DNA of 64,000 nucleotides from Rhizobium rhizoryzae (GTDB taxonomy: Bacteria > Pseudomonadota > Alphaproteobacteria > Rhizobiales > Rhizobiaceae). Positions within the stretch are counted from its first letter, which is position 1. Each line of letters starts with the position of its first letter. Below the pieces are notes generated by a model. The model was not told the origin of the DNA and searched no databases. It was given only the letters and a program-made list of their open reading frames with translations. This document shows positions 60,932 to 64,000 of the stretch, piece by piece. The translations under genes and the position numbers were made by a program. Where the stretch lies: the NCBI RefSeq assembly GCF_011046895.1, contig NZ_CP049250.1, forward strand, positions 1,586,501-1,650,500. Reading direction: 5' to 3'.

Positions 60932-61788
60932 GCCGTCTCCTGCAGTGTCAATCTGCGACGTCTACGGGCTGCCAACACGCCATGTTTGGGCGCAAACACG
61001 AAGGCTGTGAGGAAGATCAGCGTTTGCAGCACGACGATGATGCCTCCCGTGGCACCGTTGAGGAAATAGCTCGCATAGGCGCCTACGAAGCTTGTGACGG
61101 CGCCGATCCCAGCGGCCATGGCGATGAGTTTCTCGAAGCGGTCGGTCAGCAGATAGGCGGTGGCCCCCGGTGTCACCACCATGGCAACGACGAGAAAGGC
61201 GCCCACTGTTTGAAGCGCCGCAACTGTTGATGCGGCCAGCAGAGTGAAGAACAGAACCTTCAGCAGATCCGGTCTCAAGCCGATGGTGCGGGCATGGTTC
61301 TCATCGAAGAAGGCCACCATCAGATCCTTCCACTTCAGGCTCAGAATCAAGAGGCTGATGCCGCCGATCAGCAGCAATTGCAGCTTGTCTTCCGGGGTGA
61401 TGGCCAGAATATTGCCGAGCACGATGGTCTGGATGTTCACCGAGGTGGGCGACAGCGACACCATGAACAGGCCAAGCCCGAAGAAGGATGTGAAGATCAG
61501 GCCGATGATCGCATCTTCCTTCAGGCGCGTGCGCTGGTTGAGAAACAGCATGGCCCCCGCCGCCAGTCCGCCGGACAGAAAGGCGCCGAGCGCGAAGGGC
61601 AGGCCCAGCATATAGGCACCCGCAACACCCGGTACGATGGCATGGGACAGGGCATCGCCGATCAGCGACCAGCCTTTGAGCATGAGGTAGGCGGAGAGAA
61701 AGCCGCACACCCCGCCGACCAGCGCACTGACCCAGATGGCATCCAGCATGTAGCCGTAGGAGAAGGGCTCAAGAAGCGTCTGGAGCAT
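60928..61788 (-). CDS. sitC: Manganese/iron ABC transporter permease
   Basis: 286 residues from the ATG at 61788 (MLQTLLEPF) with AGGAGG 6 bp upstream; longer in-frame extensions run into the ATPase gene. ABC-3 family permease: [21 protein letters not shown] (about 45-65), [36 protein letters not shown]. Overlaps the sitB 3' end by 20 bp and sitD by 4 bp. Confidence 0.91.
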   Translation of the reverse strand: MLQTLLEPFSYGYMLDAIWVSALVGGVCGFLSAYLMLKGWSLIGDALSHAIVPGVAGAYMLGLPFALGAFLSGGLAAGAMLFLNQRTRLKEDAIIGLIFTSFFGLGLFMVSLSPTSVNIQTIVLGNILAITPEDKLQLLLIGGISLLILSLKWKDLMVAFFDENHARTIGLRPDLLKVLFFTLLAASTVAALQTVGAFLVVAMVVTPGATAYLLTDRFEKLIAMAAGIGAVTSFVGAYASYFLNGATGGIIVVLQTLIFLTAFVFAPKHGVLAARRRRRLTLQETA

Positions 61789-62701
61789 CGGCCGCCTCCT
61801 GCTTTGCCTTATGATCCGGGCTGGCCTGCGGTTTGGCGACAAGCTTGCCGCCCTGCTTGCCATAGGTCACGTAGGGCCGCTCATCGTCGGTAATGACGCG
61901 GACATGCCGCGCGTCGTCGTCGTCATGCAGGTCTGCGCCGCCAAGAATGAAATGCCGCAAGACCCCACCAAATGCCTTTTCCAGATTGGTTTCGTTGAAG
62001 GTCTCCTCGGTCCGTCCATAGGCGATGACAGTGCCTTTCACGAAGACCGTGCGGTCGCAAAAATCCGGAACGCTGCCGAGGTTATGAGTAGAGACCAGCA
62101 TGATGCGGCCTTCATCGCGCAGGGACTTCAGGAGCGATATGATCTGCTCTTCGGTGGTGACATCCACGCCCGTAAAGGGCTCATCCAGCAGAATGACCTG
62201 ACCTTCCTGAGCCAGTGCGCGGGCAAGGAAAACGCGTTTGCGCTGACCGCCGGACAGTTCGCCGATCTGGCGTTTGCGAAAGGCCTCCATGTTGACCCGC
62301 CGCAGCGCCTGCGTCACCATCTCCTTGTCGCGGCGAGAGGGAATCCGCAGAAAATTCATGTGGCCGTAGCGTCCCATCATCACCACGTCTTCCACAAGAA
62401 CCGGGAAGTTCCAATCCACCTCTTCTGCCTGCGGAACATAGGCAACAAGGTTCTGCTTCAGTGCCTGCCTGGCGGGCATGCCCAGCATGTCCACATGGCC
62501 TTCCGCCAGACCGATAAAGCCCATGATCGCCTTGAAAAGAGTGGATTTTCCGGCACCGTTCACGCCGACCAGCGCTGTGATGGTGCCCTTCGGAATGTTA
62601 AAGCTTGCATCGCGCAGCGCCACATGGCCGTTCTTGTAGGCGACCGTTACATGGCTGACAGAGAGCCCCGAACTGAAGCGCTTCGATTTGCCCATCATCA
62701 T
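61769..62701 (-). CDS. sitB: Manganese/iron ABC transporter ATP-binding protein
   Basis: 310 residues. Walker [12 protein letters not shown] (about 43), Q-loop [15 protein letters not shown], signature [15 protein letters not shown] (about 150), Walker [14 protein letters not shown]-loop VSTHNLGSV. The C-terminal 60 residues after the ATPase core are polar with DDDDARHVR, a possible metal-binding tail. Overlaps sitA by 4 bp. Confidence 0.92.
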   Translation of the reverse strand: MMMGKSKRFSSGLSVSHVTVAYKNGHVALRDASFNIPKGTITALVGVNGAGKSTLFKAIMGFIGLAEGHVDMLGMPARQALKQNLVAYVPQAEEVDWNFPVLVEDVVMMGRYGHMNFLRIPSRRDKEMVTQALRRVNMEAFRKRQIGELSGGQRKRVFLARALAQEGQVILLDEPFTGVDVTTEEQIISLLKSLRDEGRIMLVSTHNLGSVPDFCDRTVFVKGTVIAYGRTEETFNETNLEKAFGGVLRHFILGGADLHDDDDARHVRVITDDERPYVTYGKQGGKLVAKPQASPDHKAKQEAADAPDAS

Positions 62702-63588
62702 GGCGCAAGCCCTTTCACGATGGTGCTGGTGGTGACCTTCAAGAGATCGAGATAGGTCGGAACAGGGCCGTTCGCCTCACTCAGCGAATCGACGTAGAGG
62801 ACGCCGCCATAACGGGCACCCGTTTCGCGGGCGACCTGCTTTGCGGGATCGGGTGACACCGTACTTTCCGAGAAGACGACGCCGATCTTGTTGGACCTGA
62901 CCGCATCGATGACCGCCTTGACCTGCTGCGGCGTGCCCTGGCTGTCGGCATTGACCGGCCAGAGGTAAAGTTCCTTCATGCCGAAATCGCGGGCCAGATA
63001 GGAGAATGCGCCTTCGCTTGTGACCAGCCAGCGATTGGTTTCCGGCAGCTTCGACAAGGCATCGCGCATGGGTTGGACAGCAGCGCGGATCTTGTCGCTA
63101 TAGGTCTTGGCGTTCCTGTTGTAGGTCTCGGTATTCGCAGGGTCGATGCCAACCAGCGCCTTGCGAATATTCTCCACATAGATCAGCGCATTTTCCGGCG
63201 ACATCCAGGCATGCGGGTTTGGCTTGCCCTGATAGGCTCCGCCAGCAATCGCCATGGGAGTGACCCCGTCCGATACGGTGACGCTTGGTACCTTGCCGAG
63301 ATTGACCAGAAATTTTTCGAACCATTGTTCCAGATTGAGGCCGTTGCGCAGGACCAGGTTTGCATCTCTTGCGCGCAAAATGTCGCGGGGGGTCGGTTGA
63401 TAATTATGGATCTCCGCGCCGGGTTTGGTGATGCTTTCGACGTCGGCTGCATCCCCTGCAACGTTGCGGGCCATATCCGCGATGATGGTGAAGGTCGTCA
63501 CCACTTTCGGCTTTTCGGCAGCATGGCTGCTGGTCCCAAGCATCGAGAAAACAAGGCAAAGCGGCACGGCAAGGCGGAACAGAGACAC
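62698..63588 (-). CDS. sitA: Manganese/iron ABC transporter substrate-binding protein
   Basis: 296 residues, cluster A-I metal-binding protein. GTG start with AAGGAT upstream; Sec signal to about residue 23 (SSHAAEKP). Metal ligands fit the family: His in [11 protein letters not shown] (about 60), His in [13 protein letters not shown] (about 125), Glu in [10 protein letters not shown] (about 191) and Asp in [10 protein letters not shown] (about 266). First gene of sitABCD. Two Fur/Mur-like boxes precede it. Confidence 0.93.
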   Translation of the reverse strand: MSLFRLAVPLCLVFSMLGTSSHAAEKPKVVTTFTIIADMARNVAGDAADVESITKPGAEIHNYQPTPRDILRARDANLVLRNGLNLEQWFEKFLVNLGKVPSVTVSDGVTPMAIAGGAYQGKPNPHAWMSPENALIYVENIRKALVGIDPANTETYNRNAKTYSDKIRAAVQPMRDALSKLPETNRWLVTSEGAFSYLARDFGMKELYLWPVNADSQGTPQQVKAVIDAVRSNKIGVVFSESTVSPDPAKQVARETGARYGGVLYVDSLSEANGPVPTYLDLLKVTTSTIVKGLAP

Positions 63589-63602
63589 GGCATCGGATCC
63601 TT

Positions 63603-63626
63603 ATTGCAAATGGTTCGCATTACAAT
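63603..63626. promoter_or_regulatory. Fur/Mur-like box, proximal to sitA
   Basis: ATTGCAAATG on the left and CGCATTACAAT on the right form an imperfect dyad. TGCAAAT-type dyads are the known binding sites of the manganese-responsive Fur-family regulator Mur in rhizobia. It lies 15 bp before the GTG. Confidence 0.7.
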
Positions 63627-63655
63627 GTAGCGGCAGAAGTTGAGCTGTCAATGCT

Positions 63656-63677
63656 ATTGCAAATCACTTGCATTAGA
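63656..63677. promoter_or_regulatory. Fur/Mur-like box, distal to sitA
   Basis: TGCAA (63658-63662), 5 bp, TTGCA (63668-63672) with flanking ATT/ATT. Same ATTGCAAAT core as the proximal box, 53 bp upstream. Confidence 0.7.
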
Positions 63678-63831
63678 TGCGTCAGTTCGCGTGTTCTGTC
63701 TCGAATTGATGCATCGTCAGGCTGTGGATTGCGGTGCCGTATTAAAGCTTCTTCAAGAGTAATGATGGAGGATGCCTCGTCTCGAGATTTGTATTGCGTC
63801 GATTGGAGTTAAGCATGCCGGAGTGCCGGGC

Positions 63832-64000
63832 GTGAAAGGCGTAAAAATACGACTGTCACGCACTCTCGTCATGATTCTGGGAGGAGGACTGCTTCTTATC
63901 GGTGGAAGCGGAGCAGCGGCCCTGTATGTGGGTGCCGACAAGCTGCTTGGTCCCTCCTGGGAAGAGGTGAACGGCCTCAAATGCACGACGCTTCAGGAAA
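63832..64000 (+). CDS. Unidentified membrane-anchored or secreted protein, 5' part
   Basis: Open to the window end; 56 codons are visible. After a basic N-terminus (KGVKIRLSRTL) comes a hydrophobic segment (about residues 13-40: MILGGGLLLIGGSG then ALYVGADKLLG), which may be a signal peptide or anchor. The next part (SWEEVNGLKCTTLQE) is soluble. GTG at 63832 has GGAG 9 bp upstream; an ATG at 63772 would add 20 residues with GGAGG directly abutting it. I do not recognise the family. Confidence 0.6.
   Translation, partial: MKGVKIRLSRTLVMILGGGLLLIGGSGAAALYVGADKLLGPSWEEVNGLKCTTLQE

Noticed and set aside
1..64000. CRISPR arrays, tRNA/rRNA genes, prophage or IS elements
   Set aside because: Looked for spaced direct repeats, cloverleaf-type sequences in gaps, transposase or integrase motifs; none seen.

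Overview
The window reads as a chromosomal stretch of an alphaproteobacterium of the order Rhizobiales, most likely family Rhizobiaceae (Rhizobium/Agrobacterium type). The grounds are high-GC coding sequence with almost no spacer, a complete NepR-EcfG-PhyR general stress response locus with an HWE-family kinase, many ABC uptake systems, an SmoEFGK/MtlK polyol operon, a SitABCD operon preceded by TGCAAAT-type Fur/Mur boxes, and a RIME-like double-palindrome repeat of the kind known from rhizobia. I see no prophage, insertion sequence, tRNA, rRNA or CRISPR array. Genes are cut at both window edges.

Layout. 1-2.9 kb: 3' end of an ECF sigma factor, then a membrane PQQ glucose dehydrogenase. 2.9-4.9 kb: a BON-domain protein and a PAS hybrid histidine kinase on the minus strand. 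5-10 kb: a TetR/MFP/RND efflux operon with a 32-bp palindromic operator. 10.1-13.9 kb: sulfate importer sbp-cysTWA. 14-17.9 kb: a semialdehyde dehydrogenase and glutaryl-CoA dehydrogenase with a divergent LysR regulator (lysine/glutarate catabolism), followed by an orphan phosphoribosyltransferase. 18.7-31 kb: two peptide-type ABC importers, one with an M19 dipeptidase, the other with an amidase, separated by a LysR regulator. 31-37 kb: a stress block (YqjD/YqjE-like pair, Dps, a Crp/Fnr regulator, a degenerate receiver protein, ecfG-nepR, phyR, HWE kinase). 37-44.2 kb: a third peptide-type importer split over two divergent units, with an M20 amidohydrolase. 44.3-54.3 kb: polyol (sorbitol/mannitol) uptake and oxidation. 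54.4-58 kb: small membrane proteins, endonuclease III, an AraC-HTH/alkyltransferase fusion and a ParDE-type toxin-antitoxin pair. 58-60 kb: a SorC-family regulator divergent from transaldolase. 60-63.6 kb: sitABCD. 63.8 kb to the end: the start of an unidentified membrane-anchored or secreted protein.

How the genes work together. The strongest system-level signal is the general stress response. The EcfG promoter consensus (GGAAC, 16-17 bp, CGTT) occurs exactly four times in the 6 kb around the locus: before phyR, before the YqjD-like/Dps block, downstream of phyR, and on the minus strand downstream of the HWE kinase. The last of these is followed about 125 bp later by a strong oriented terminator with no ORF between. 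That makes a compact, C-rich candidate small RNA under stress-sigma control (about 36876-36993). I consider it the most interesting observation here. Weaker matches precede the PAS hybrid kinase and the glucose dehydrogenase. A second theme is that all three peptide-type importers sit next to a cytoplasmic hydrolase of a different family (M19, amidase signature, M20), which suggests import followed by amide-bond cleavage.
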